From Tetrahymena thermophila SB210 (Eukaryota > Ciliophora > Oligohymenophorea > Hymenostomatida > Tetrahymenidae): a stretch of 64,000 nt of DNA. This document shows, piece by piece, positions 12,676 to 24,609 of this stretch. The notes under the pieces are model-generated. The model did no database searches. It was given only the letters and a program-made list of their open reading frames with translations, and was not told the origin of the DNA. The stretch covers positions 1,013,501 through 1,077,500 of the forward strand of contig NW_002476413.1 in the NCBI RefSeq assembly GCF_000189635.1, written 5' to 3'. Each line of letters starts with the position of its first letter. Position 1 is the stretch's first letter. A program made the translations under genes and the position numbers.

Positions 12676-13080
12676 AGATTAATTAATTAAATAATTTTAT
12701 TTTACATTTAATTAAATAATATTTATTTTATGATATTATAAATATGTAATTTCAGACAAAAATTTTTTAATTTTAATTATTTTAAGAAAATATTATTATT
12801 TTTTTATAAATTTCTTTTTTTTATTATTTGCAAAAAATAATTTTTTATTGTTATTTTCTGTATTATCTATAACAAAAGCATACTAATTTAATTAAATTTA
12901 TTGTAATATATATTTTTTTTTGCCCTCTTTCCTAACATAATAAAAGAATAAAAAAATTAAAAGGTTTGATAACAGTATGCATGTGTTACTTAACAATTAA
13001 TAGTTACGATCAAATTAATAAAAATTAAAAAAAAAAAAAATTTAGTTTATTAGTTAGTTAACTATTTATATAATTATGAA

Positions 13081-16000
13081 TCAATAAGTAAAATTTTATA
13101 AAACTACTAATCTTTTTAGCTTTAAAAATTTAATGCGGTTAATAACTTTAGGTTAAATCTAAATAGTATTAATGTTATTTTTATTTTATTTTAATTGAAT
13201 GTAAATTTATTTTATATATTCTTCACACATGTTATGAACTTTAATAAACCATAGACTCTTTTTCTCTTCTAAGTTAAAATAATCTTTTTATTATTTAATT
13301 TCATTTAAAGTGTTTTCACATTAAATAAATTGAATTCCTAAATAATTCAGATTTTTAAATCTTCTCATTAGTTAATAGTAAGCTTTGTTAGAAAAGGTAC
13401 TTAAACATTTAGAGTCATCAGTAAAATTTAATTCTTTTTAGATGATGTGTTTATAGTACTATATATATGTAAACTAAAATAAAGCTGCTTAATCTAGTTC
13501 ATGATGAAACTAGTAATTTTCACATTTTTAGCAATAAATAGTATTAAAAAATTTCAAATTCAAAGTATCCATATTATACACTTTTTATATCTCAGTGAAT
13601 ATTTCATTGACTAAAATTTAGTCAATTTGGGTTTGGTTATTAATAAAATTTAAATATTATCCAATTTATTCTTTCATTATTTATTCTAATTCGTATATTT
13701 CTTAGTCATTTAGAATATTAGTAAAATTTAAATTTTGAACATGTGAGTTTAGAGTAAACTTTGCTGAATTGTCTTAATTCTAGTTTTAAAATAATGAAAT
13801 TGGCTAGATTGGTTACTTGCTAAATATAACCTAATTCATTTACTGTGACTAATTAGTAGTTTAATTTTAAGTATTTAATCCATTAAAAAGGCTTACCTAA
13901 TTTTATTTATTAAATAACATATCATTTTGATTGGTTTTGGGGCAAAACAATCTCTAAGAAGGATTATTAAACAAGGATTCATTTTGTTAACAATTAAAAA
14001 CTTCATCATTTAATGGCTTGATGGAATTTTGGTTATTACCATTTTGATTACTGAATATACTGCTATTTTGATTGGTAACAGAGCTAAATAAAGGTTAATC
14101 AGGATTTTTGTTATTAAAAGATGATAAATTTTTTTAGTCACTAAAAACTCCTTGATTTGAAGGCTGGATGGTACTTTTATTATCCCCATTTTAATTGCTA
14201 AAGACGCTATTAGTATTTTAATTTGTAACAGAGCTAAATAGTGACTTAGAAGGATTACTAAATAAAGATTAATTCTATTAACCACTAAAAATTCCATCAT
14301 TTGATTACTTGATGAAACTCTGGTTATTTCCATTTTGATTACTGAATATACTGCTATTTTGGTTGGTAACAGAGCTAAATAAAGGTTAATCAGAATTTTT
14401 GTTATTGATAAACAATGGTACATTTTTTTAATCACTAAAAATGTTTTGATTAAAAGGCTTGATGGAGCTTTTATTATCTTCATTTTAATTGTTAAAAACA
14501 CTTTTCGTATTTTAATTAATCATGGAGCTAAACATTGGCTAAGAAGGATTATTAAATAAAGATTAATTTTATTAACCACTAAAAATTCCTTGATTTAAAG
14601 GTTTTATCAAACTTTGATTATCTCCACTTTGATTACTAAACTTTCTATTATTTTAAATAGTTATGGAGTTAGATAATTGTTAAGGAGATTTTTTTTCATT
14701 CTATGTTTTGATTAGTTAAATGTAGTTAATAGGATAATTTGGAAAATTATTTAAAATAGAATCATCAACAAACTTATCCTCTACAAGTATCTTTGTTGGT
14801 TTTTTCCCAGGCTTTTGATTTCTAAATATAACGCTTTCTTTTAGTCTACAACCAGATTTTAAGTCGAATAATTTGAGATCAAATGAAGATTATTTTAAAA
14901 TATCAATGAGCTTCATAAACTATTCTATTTTAATTTCATCTATTTATAGAGCTTATCCACCCTATAAAAACATTGGCTTAAAACTAATGCCATTTTCTTT
15001 TTCAAATTAGCTATTGAGGCTTTTTAGTTGGTCAAAGAATAAATTAATTTTATTAATTTTTTATTCACTAGCGAGCTAATCACCTTTTTCTAATGAATAG
15101 AAGTAGTCTAGAAGCTTTTTGTAAATAGAATCCTAAATTTTTATATCAAAAGTTACAGAGTTCTGTCTTATAACCACAGCAGCTTGATTAATAAAATTGT
15201 CAAATTGTGTCATAAAATTATTATTATCATTTTTTATACTACTTCTGTTGATTGGAAATTCCCTAAAATAGAAGCAGCTATCAATTATGAGTTTTTTTTA
15301 TTAAAAATCATATTAGATTTAACAGTTTATTTTAAGCTTAGCTAAAAGAATAAAATTATTTAATATATCTTAAATTTCATTTATTTAAGCAAATTTGTAT
15401 TAATTTAGTTCTATATACTGGTTCAAACTGTCTAATTTTGATAAAATGTAAATACCTTGACTATTTGAAATAATTTAGCTATAAATAACTGGAGTAATTA
15501 TGGCCTTTGATTCGTTACACATTGAAATAGCTTCTTATATTTTTTGGTATATTTGTCTTGCTTCATCTTCCTTATCAAACCTATGGCATACAATATTAAA
15601 ACCACATTTTTTAAGTTAATTTTATTAGTAATAAGCAAAGAAGTTTTCCTCAAAATAAAATTCAAAATAATCCTCAACTACGTTTAAATTATCCAATACA
15701 TGAGATTTGATTATTTCTAAATTAGACATAACTGCTTTCTATTAACTTTTTTCTATAAAACTCATCATTAGATTTTAATCTTAATTGAAGAGTTAAATTT
15801 ATTATAAAAAACTAAAATCTATTTTATATTAAGAATTTATATTTATTTTTTATTTATCAATTCTACGCAGGCACATTTTACTGAGTAAAATAGGATTTAC
15901 TGCATTTAATTTGATTTAAAATTTTTAGTTTTCTTACTTTTGATATGCAAATTATATTTCAAACTAGATTTTAGCTAGTTAAAAATTATAATCTTCAACT

Positions 16001-16491
16001 TAAGAAGTACATTAATTATATGAGATAAATTATCTGATTAATTTAACTGCAGCACATACAATTTATTAGCTATTGTAACAAATAGTACTTTGAAAATCGA
16101 AGTCTTCGTATTCTATGATATAAAAAATTTTGTCTTCATCTAAGTAATAAGAATCAAAAACTTTCAGAATAAATGCAGGTCTAAATAAGCGAGAGCATAT
16201 ATCAGCATATTTTTTTAAGTGGCAAACGAGCTCTTCAACTTAATCAGTTAAAAAAATTTCTAAGCACTTTTTTATATTTTGAATTTTATCATAAACTTTA
16301 ATTTAGAGAAGTTCAACTTTTTCATCAAGTAGTTTATTGTTGATTTAGAGTTATCTAATTGAAAACTCTTATTCAGTTTAGATTTCAAGATGAGCTTTTT
16401 TCTATTACAAGCAATCTAACAATAATTTTATATCAGACTTGTGAAAATCTATAGATGTATCTCTAATTTTTTTTTCAAATTGTTATCTCAT
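13081..16491 (-). CDS. Asn/Gln-repeat protein, tandem paralog 2 (1136 aa)
   Basis: Single frame of 1137 codons. I checked every codon of the frame and found no internal TGA; the stop is the complement of 13081-13083. The N-terminus (MRQQFEKKIRDTSIDFHKSD) is nearly identical to paralog 1, and homology is continuous through the C-terminal YCQKCENY / LDQAALFQ block. The repeat region (about residues 597-835) has about five ~48-residue units, alternating two subtypes: one ending at a position corresponding to GIFSG, the other at QGIFS. The encoded repeats are rich in Asn, Gln, Ser and Phe (SLFNN, SVFSNQN). Some codon-level divergence from paralog 1 is at third positions, consistent with purifying selection on the N-terminal region, but this was not quantified. 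The function is unknown. Confidence 0.85.
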
Positions 16492-16619
16492 TTTATTATT
16501 CATTCTTTTATTTACTTAACTTTTATTAATTTTTTGATTATTTAATATTAACATTTAAAATAATCTTTTGTCCGTGTGAGAACAAATAAAAATCATATCA
16601 ATCTGATAAGTCTGTTTGA

Positions 16620-16627
16620 GAGGGAAA
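16620..16627 (-). promoter_or_regulatory. Diverged E2F-like site upstream of paralog 2
   Basis: GAGGGAAA occupies the position of the GCGGGAAA seen at paralogs 1 and 3, about 129 nt upstream of the ATG. TATCAATATT again begins 36 nt from the GGG. One base departs from the E2F consensus. Confidence 0.25.
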
Positions 16628-16950
16628 TTATTATTTTTATTAATTTATGTAAATAAATATCAATATTATCATTAAAAATAGTGTGTAAAAATTATATAAA
16701 TCTGATTTGTCAATATTATGGAGTAATAAAAATAAATAATGTATTTTCCTTTAATTTTTCTATTAATAAAAAAATAAAAAGGAAGTATGGCTTTGTTTTT
16801 GATAAAAATTATAAAATAATTTTAGATGAGTGAGTGAAATATTATTTTCAAATATATCAATGATATGGAAATTTGATATATAATAAACAGATAATAATTT
16901 TAATTATTTTAGATTCAAATTTTATTTTATTTTTGGTATTATATAGTTAA

Positions 16951-17243
16951 TTTTATAAAATTAATTTATGATTAGTTAAATATGCTCTTGAATGGTATCA
17001 ATGATATCGATATTTGATTTTTATAGAGATCGATTTTATAAAATTAATTTATGATGAGTTAAATATGCTATTGAATGATATCAATGGTATGGATATTAGA
17101 GAAAAAAAGAGATAAATTTTATAAAACTAATTTAATGTTAAATATTCTATTGAATGATACCAATGATATAAATATTTGATGTATATAAAGATCAACTTTA
17201 TAAAATACCTATGAAAAGGTCAAATATCTTATTTAATGAATGG
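16951..17243. repeat. ~83-bp tandem repeat, about 3.5 copies
   Basis: Units start at 16951, 17034, 17117 and about 17196. Each begins TTTTATAAAA and contains a TTGAATGATATCAATGATAT core. A weaker related copy of the core precedes them near 16850. Non-coding, unique to the paralog 2/3 spacer. Confidence 0.65.
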
Positions 17244-17513
17244 ATGTGCTAGTTTACACTTTCCTTTATTCAGTAAATAAATTTTAAAGAGAAGAAAATT
17301 AATTAAAAGTTAAAATTAATAAAAATAAAATCTTTTAAAAAATAAATAAAAATATTATATAAAGTTTTTTTGTAAATTTTCAACTATAAAAATAAAATTA
17401 AAAGAATATTTAAAAAGTAAGGAGTCATAAATTAGTTATAATCAAGCTAATACGAAAAATAAAATTAAAAAAAATAAATTTAATTTATAAATTTAGTTTT
17501 ATATAATTAAAAA

Positions 17514-20500
17514 TCAATAAGTAAAATTTTATTAAACAACTAATCTTTTTAGCTTTAAAAATTGATTACGATTAAAAATTTATGGGGTAATCTAAATCGT
17601 ATTAATACTATTTTTATTTTTTTATAGTTAAATGTAAATAAGATTTAGATATTCTGGAGGCATGTTATGAACTCTAATAAAAAATAGACTCTTTTTCTCT
17701 TTTAAGTTAAAATAATCTTCTTACGATTTAAGTTCTTTTAAAGTGCTTTCACATTAAATAAATTGAATTCCTAAATAATTCAGATTTTTAAATCTTCTGA
17801 TTAGTTAATTGTAAGCTTTATTAGTAAATATATCTAAACATCTAGAGTCATCAGTAAAATTCAACTCTTTTTAGATGACATGTTTATAGTACTATATATG
17901 TGTAAACTAAAATAAAGCTGCTTAATCTAGTTCAAAATTAAACTTGTAACATTTTGAGCAATAAATAGTGTTAAATAATTTCAAATTCAAAGATTCCATG
18001 GAAAACACTTTTTATATCTCAGTGAATATTTCATTTACTAAATTTTAGTCAATTTGGGTTTAGTTATTATTAATAAAATTCAAATATTAACCAATTTATT
18101 CTTTGATTGTTTAGTTTAATAATTATATTTCTTGGTCATTTAGAATATTAGTAAAATTTATATTTTTATCATGTAAGTTTAGATTAACAGAATTTACTGA
18201 GTTGCCTTAGCTCTAGTTTTGTTAAACACTAAAAATTCCATCATTTAAAGGTTTGATAGAACTTTAGTTAATTCCATTTTGATTACTTAATATACTACTA
18301 TTTTTATTGGTAAAAGAGTTAAATAAAGGTAAATCTTGATTTATGTTATTCAACAATGGTAATTTTTTTAAATCACTAAAAATTCCTTGATTTAAAGGCT
18401 GGATTGAACTTTTATTATCCAAATTTTAATTGCTAAAAACGCTATTAGTATTTTAATTAGCTATGAAGCTAAATATTGGCTAAGAAGGATAATTAAATAA
18501 TGACTAATTTTTTTAACCACTAAAAATTCCATCATTTAATTACTTGATTGTACTTTTGTTTTCTCCATTTTGATTACTGAATATACTGCTATTTTGATTG
18601 GAAACAGAGCTAAATAAAGATTAATCAGGATTTTTGTTATTGATAAACAATGGTAAATTTTTTTAATCACTAAAAATTCCTTGATTTACAGGCAGGATGG
18701 AACTTTTATTATCCCTATTTTAATTGCTAAAAACGTTATTAGTATTTTAATTTGTAACGGAGCTAAATAGTGACTGAAACGGATTATTAAATAAGGATTA
18801 ATTTTATTAACCACTAAAAATGCCATTATTTAATTACTTGATTGTACTTTTGTTTTCTCCATTTTGATTACTGAATATACTGCTATTTTGACTGGTAACA
18901 GAACTAAATAAAGATTAATCAGGATTTTTGTTATTGAACAATGGTAAATTTTTTTAATCACTAAAAATTCCTTGATTTAAAGTCTGGATAGAACTTTTAT
19001 TATCTCCATTTTAATTGCTAAAAGCACTTTTAGTATTTTAATTATTCATGATAAAAAGTGTCTAAGATGGATTATTAAATAAGGATTCATTTTATTTACC
19101 ACTAAATATTCCATCATTTGATTACTTGATTGTACTTTTGTTTTCTCCATTTTAATTACTGAATATACTGCTATTTTGATTGGTAACAGAGCTTAATAAA
19201 GATTAATCAGGATTTTTGTTATTGAACAATGGTAAATCTTTTAAATTACTAAAGATTCCTTGATTTAAAGGCCGGATAGAACTTTTATTATCTCCATTTT
19301 AATTGCTAAAAACACTTTTAGTATTTTAATTAGTCATGGAGCTAAATAGTGGCTAAGAAGGATTATTAAATAAAGATTAATTTTATTAACCACTAAACAT
19401 TCCTTGATTTAAAGGCTTGATGAAGCTTTGATTATCTCCATTTTCATTACTAAATGTGCTATTATTTTAAATATTTATGGAGTTAGATAATAGTTAGCAA
19501 TACTTATTTTCATTCTATGTTTTGATTAGTTAAATGTAGTTAATAGGATAATTTGGAAAATTCTTTAAAATAGAATCATCAACAAACATATCCTCTATAA
19601 GTATCTTTGTTGGTTTTTTCAGAGGCTTTTAATTTCTAAATATAAAGCTTTCCATTAGTCTACAGCAAGATTTTAAGTCAAATAATTTGATATCAAATGA
19701 AGATTATTTTAAAACATCAATGAGCTTCATAAACTATTCTATTTTAATTTCATCTATTTATAGAGCTTATCCACTCTATAAAAACATTGGCTTAAAACTA
19801 ATTCCATTTTCTTTTTTAAATTAGCAATTAAGGCTTTTTAATTGGTCAAAGAATAAATTAATTTTATTAATTTTTTATTCACTAGCAAGCCAATCACCTT
19901 TTTCTAATGAATAGAAGTAGTCTAGAAGCTTTTTTTAAATAGAATCCTAAATTTTTATATCAAAAGTAACAACGTTTTGCCGAATAACATCAGCAGCTTG
20001 ATTAATTAAATTTCCATATTGTGAAGTAAAATTATTTTTATCCTTTTTTATACTACTTCTGTTGATTGGAAATTCCCTAAAATAGAAACAGCTATCGATT
20101 GTTAATTTTTTTTATTAAAAATCATAGTAGATTTAACAGTTTATTTTAAGCTTAGCTAAAAGAATAAAATTATTTAATATATCTTAAATTTCATCTATTT
20201 AAGCAAAGTTGCAATTATTTAGCTTTCTGTACTGGTTCAAATTGTTTAATTTTGATAAAATGTAAAAACCTTGACTATTTGAAATAATTTAGCTATTTAT
20301 AACTGGAGTAATTAATGTCTTTGATTAGTTACATATTGAAATAGCTTCTTATACTTTTTGGTATATTTGTCTTGCTTCATCTTCCTTATCAAACTTATGG
20401 CATACAATATTAAAACCACATTTTTTAAGTTTATTTTATTAGAAATAAGCAAAAAAATTATCCTCAAAATAAAATTCAAAATAATCCTCAACTACGTTTA

Positions 20501-21290
20501 AATTATCGAAAACATGAGATTTAATTATTTCTAAATTAGACATAACTGCTTTCTATTAACTTTTTTCTATTAAACTCATCATTAAATTTTAATCTTAATT
20601 GAAGAGTTAAATTTATTATTTTAAACTATATTCTAATTTATATTAAGGATTTTTATTTATTTTTTATTTATCATTTCTACGCATGCTCACTTTATTGAAT
20701 AAAATAGGATTTACTACATTTAATTTGGTTTAAAATTACTAGTTTTCTTACTTTTAATATACAATTTAGATTTAAGCTAATTAAAAATTATAATCTCCAA
20801 CTTAAGAAATACATTAATTATATGAGATAAATTATTTGATGAATTTAACTGCATCACATAATATTGATAAGTTAGACCAGCAAAAATCGCTAAAATCGAA
20901 GTCTTCATATTCTATGACATAAAATATTTTGTCTTCATCTAAGTAATAAGAATCAAACACTTTAAGAATAAAATTCGGACTAAATAAGCGTGAGAATATA
21001 TCAGCATATTTTTTTAATTGGTCAACAAGCTCTTCAACATAATCAGTTAAAAAAATTTCTAAGCATTTTTTTATGTTTTGTATTTTGTCATAAACTTTAA
21101 TTTATAGAAGTTCTACTATTTCATTAGGCAGCTCATTGTTAATTTAGAGTTATCTAATTGAAAACTCTTTTTCAGTTTAGATTTCAAGATGAGCTTTTTT
21201 CTATTACAAAAAATCTAACAATAATTTTATATCAGACTTGCGAAAATCTATTGATGTTTCTCTAATCTTTTTTTCTAATTGTTATCTCAT
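17514..21290 (-). CDS. Asn/Gln-repeat protein, tandem paralog 3 (1258 aa)
   Basis: Single frame of 1259 codons, each checked, TGA at the complement of 17514-17516. It begins MRQQLEKKIRDTSIDF and carries the same N- and C-terminal regions as paralogs 1 and 2, with YCSKCYKF and LDQAALFQ near the C-terminus. The repeat region (about residues 597-1022) is the longest, with about nine ~49-residue units in strict alternation of two subtypes, giving a super-period near 293 bp. It lacks part of the Asn-rich linker that paralogs 1 and 2 have between the repeats and the C-terminal domain. The repeats start at nearly the same residue (597) in all three proteins, so only array length has changed. The function is unknown. 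No membrane segment or signal peptide. Confidence 0.85.
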
Positions 21291-23966
21291 TATGTTATTC
21301 TTTCTTTTATTTACTTAATTTTTATTAACTTTTTGATTATTTAATTCTAATTTTTAAAATAATATTTTGTCTGTGAGAACAAATAAAAATCATATCAATC
21401 TGATAAGTTTGTTAGAGCGGGAAATTATTTTGTCTTTTTATTTTTATAAATAAATATCAATATTACCATTAAAAATAGTGCGAGAGAACAAATAAAAATT
21501 ATATAAATCTGGTTAGTAAATTTTTTTTTGGGGAATATTAGTTTATAAAGATATTAATTTACCTAAATAAAAATTCTGCTTATTGTAAAATCATCTTCTT
21601 AACTTTATTTATTTATTTCTGAATTTTATATTCATTTATATAAACTTTTATTAGCTTGTTGATAGCTTAATTCAAATTTATTCTTAAATCCCTCACATTT
21701 TTTACAATCCCAGTAATTTTATGTATAATGAATAATAAATTAATAAATAAATAATGTGTTAAAAATACTCAGGGATTTTTCTTTTAATAAAAAAATAAAA
21801 GGGAGCTTGACTTTTTTTTTGATTGATCAAAATGAAAAATTAAGAGGTATAATAATTAATAGAATTTACAAAGAATAAATAATTTTATCATTCCTCCCCT
21901 TTACTTACATAGTTAAGGTATCATCATAATATTCAAGTAAATTACACTCTAAATACATTAAAATTATTTTAATTTAAAATAAATACTTTATAAAATACAA
22001 AAAAACCTTCATTCATTATATAATACTCTTATCTTAAATTAAATTTATATAAAAATAATTTTAAGTATATTACTTGTTATGTCTAAGTGTATAAATATAA
22101 ATAATTTATTAAATTTTTCTGATATCATATTTGAAACCAGCAATTAAACTTATTGAAAAAAATGCTTCTCAATTATAAAAAAACTATTTTTTAATCATTA
22201 CTTTCGCCATTTATTTTCTTAGATAAAAGCAATAAATAAATTTTTAACAATAATTAAATAAATAAATAAATATTTTTATTAATTTAACTTGAAAGTTAAT
22301 ACAAAAGTGAATTTTATTAATTTTGTTAATTAACTTTAAATACTATTTTTTGTACTCATTTAATCATATAAAATTAATAATTTAAAATTTAAGAAGAAAA
22401 TATTTATGGGATTTATTAGCATTTATTTTCAATTAAAATATTTATGTTAGTTCTTAGCTTTTGTTTTATATAAATTTTAACTCTTTTATTTATTAATTGT
22501 TTCTAAAAAAAGTATCAACTTTGATTTTCAAATAGAATAGAAATTTAAAAAAATAATTGATTATCAAACACTAAAAAATATAGCCAAAAATAATATCTAC
22601 TTATTTTGAATATTTATTAAGCTTATTTATATTTTCATGCTTTTATATTCCTTTTATTTCTCACAAAAAAGTATAGTTTAAAAGCATTTTTTTACTTTTC
22701 TTCAGTCTGTTTATTTTGAAAATAAAAATACAAAATTAAATAAAAAAACTAATTATAAAAATTTTATTAAGAAAAAAATTCCTTATTGTTAATTAAAATT
22801 TGAATTAAGTGTAAATTAATCAATAAAAATGAAAAATATCAAGTTATCAATAACTTTTACATTTCAAATAAATATTCTTTTATATTATTTTTTAAATTTG
22901 TAATATAAATCCATATAATTATATTGATTCTAAAAATTATATTTAAAATTATAGTTAACCTCGAGAATTGCGAACAAAACAAAATTTTTGCTTTGAAAAA
23001 AACAATTTTCAGTAAATTGTGAAAAACAAATAATAGATAGCACGTAGATTATCGCAGTTTAAAATGTTCGCAGACTATAAAATAAATCCACAATTACATA
23101 TTAAATTGGAATAATATGTCAATTAATCATAAAAATCTTAATTGTAAATATTATTTGAGTAGATTTATTCAAATTTTATATGAACTATTACTAAATAGTA
23201 ATAATTTATTTAGTTAAATCTAAAAATATTAAAATTTATTGATAAATAAATATGAGTAAGCTGTAAATAAGAATAAGATAGAATTTTAAATGATCTTTCT
23301 TTAATCAATAAATAATTAAATTTACTTTACAAAACACATTGATTGTATTTATTTTTCAATTATTTTCAAAAGTAAGTAATATTTAGTATTCATTTTATAG
23401 AAATTTACAACTCTCTTAATTACCAGATTTAGTAAATAAATTTAATAGAACATTCTTTTTCTAAATAGAAAGTTTAATATCTAATAGCTTATCTTCCCTA
23501 TTATTCACTCATAATTGATCATTTTATTTTACATTAAGTAAATATCTCATTCAATATATATTTTTTTTAATTTGTAAAAATCTAATATTTCTTTGAATTT
23601 TACCATAGTTTATTAGTATTAAACAGTTTAAGTCATGAGCCTTCTTACAATTAGATCTTATTTTTACAACAAATAAAGAATGCTCAAGAGTTTTCTGATG
23701 AAACTTAATATTTTACAAAATTAGTGAAAGATTTTTCACAATACCTCTCTCATAATTCTATTAAATAATGTTAGATAAATTAAATTTGTATATCCACAAT
23801 GTTTGTATGAAAAAGTGTTGGAGGTAATTAATTAATCAATTTAATTATTAATATTAGTAAACAAATAAATATTACTAAAAACTCTTTAAAAAGTTTTTCA
23901 AATCTAGCTCTCTCAAGTTAAGCTCTATTTTAATAAATCAAGACATAAAAGTTAAGTAAATTTAAA
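21291..23966. other. Long divergent intergenic region
   Basis: 2.7 kb between paralog 3 (-) and the copper transporter (+). It includes the paralog 3 upstream element near 21417 and, at 21482-21515, a second copy of the GAGAACAAATAAAAATNATAT block. The rest is A/T-rich with no supported frame. A short patch at 22965-23075 has higher GC (GAATTGCGAACAAAAC and later GTTCGCAGACTATAA) but forms no recognised RNA gene. Confidence 0.5.
21417..21424 (-). promoter_or_regulatory. E2F-like site upstream of paralog 3
   Basis: GCGGGAAA, about 127 nt upstream of the ATG, with TATCAATATT starting 36 nt from the GGG, as at paralogs 1 and 2. Conservation could reflect recent duplication rather than function. 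Confidence 0.35.
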
Positions 23967-24609
23967 ATGGCTATGGGTCCTATGCACATGTATGTCTACT
24001 TTGATGAGACTTGTGCTTTCGTATTTAAACAGTAAATTAATAACTTGATTGATTTGTTCTTTAAGTCAATCATTGAATTTTTCAATGTATCTTACGTTTA
24101 TATTTACAAAAAAATATAAAGATTTAAGACTGTTGTTGGTGATTATGGATATTTTGTTTTAGGATGTTTCTGCTGCTTACTCTACGGTATTTTCCATATG
24201 CTAATTCCATTCTTGAAGGATCTCTACTTAAAGAAAAAACTTAAAAAGTAATATACAATTCCATTATTTTTTAGATCTTTATCAAAACCTTTTACAATCG
24301 AAATCTCTACTAACAAGAAGAATACTCTTTATAACTAAATATAAATATAAATCTTTAAATTGTTTTTTATTAATTATTAATAGCTCAAACCAAAAGTACT
24401 CTCGTTGTCCCATCGATGTTAAGATTATTCTTACTATTTATTATTTTGCATACACTTTATCAAATTTTATGCTTATGATGATAATGATGACTATGAATGG
24501 ATGGGTTTTAATAGCTACAGCTTTAGGTTTAACCATTGGTTATTTCATATTTACTTTTGACAAAACTTTATATGAATTAAAAGGAAATCACGAACTTTGC
24601 CATTCTTGA
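23967..24609 (+). CDS. Ctr-family copper transporter
   Basis: Two exons, 23967-24247 and 24384-24609, joined across a 136-nt intron in phase 2, give 169 codons (168 residues) ending in TGA. The N-terminus is Met-rich (MAMGPMHMYVYF), as in Ctr proteins, where extracellular Met motifs collect Cu(I). A first membrane segment follows (DYGYFVLGCFCCLLYGIFH), then a basic cytosolic loop. The second segment holds the diagnostic Met pattern (NFMLMMIMMTMNGW, MxxxM). The third holds GxxxG (ALGLTIGYFIF), used for trimer packing. The C-terminus ends with a Cys/His motif (HELCHS), typical of the cytosolic Cu hand-off tail. Length is normal for the family. It should import Cu(I) as a homotrimer at the plasma membrane or release it from vacuoles; the sequence does not decide which. 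Confidence 0.88.

Larger units (their letters stand above)
12292..13080. other. Spacer between paralogs 1 and 2
   Basis: Contains the promoter side of paralog 1, with the shared GGGAAA/TATCAATATT element, the 78-nt hairpin at 12598-12675, and the 3' flank of paralog 2. No protein gene. Confidence 0.6.
16492..17513. other. Spacer between paralogs 2 and 3
   Basis: Holds the upstream element of paralog 2, an ~83-bp tandem repeat (16951-17243) and the 3' flank of paralog 3. No gene is supported. Confidence 0.55.

Noticed and set aside
14010-14501. 163-codon minus-strand frame rich in Leu, Ile and Lys
   Set aside because: It overlaps the repeat array of paralog 2 in a different frame; the true frame runs through it without TGA, and the alternative simply reads the Asn/Gln repeats out of phase.
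18225-19500. Nucleoporin FG-repeat region
   Set aside because: Units are Asn/Gln/Phe-rich (SLFNN, VFSNQN) but contain essentially no FG, GLFG or FxFG dipeptides.
22965-23075. Possible snRNA or other Pol III gene in a slightly GC-richer patch
   Set aside because: No conserved snRNA box, no terminal T-run at the right place and no convincing fold by eye.
23634-23730. Small upstream reading frame before the copper transporter
   Set aside because: Only about 29 codons with ordinary A/T composition; more likely 5' flank.
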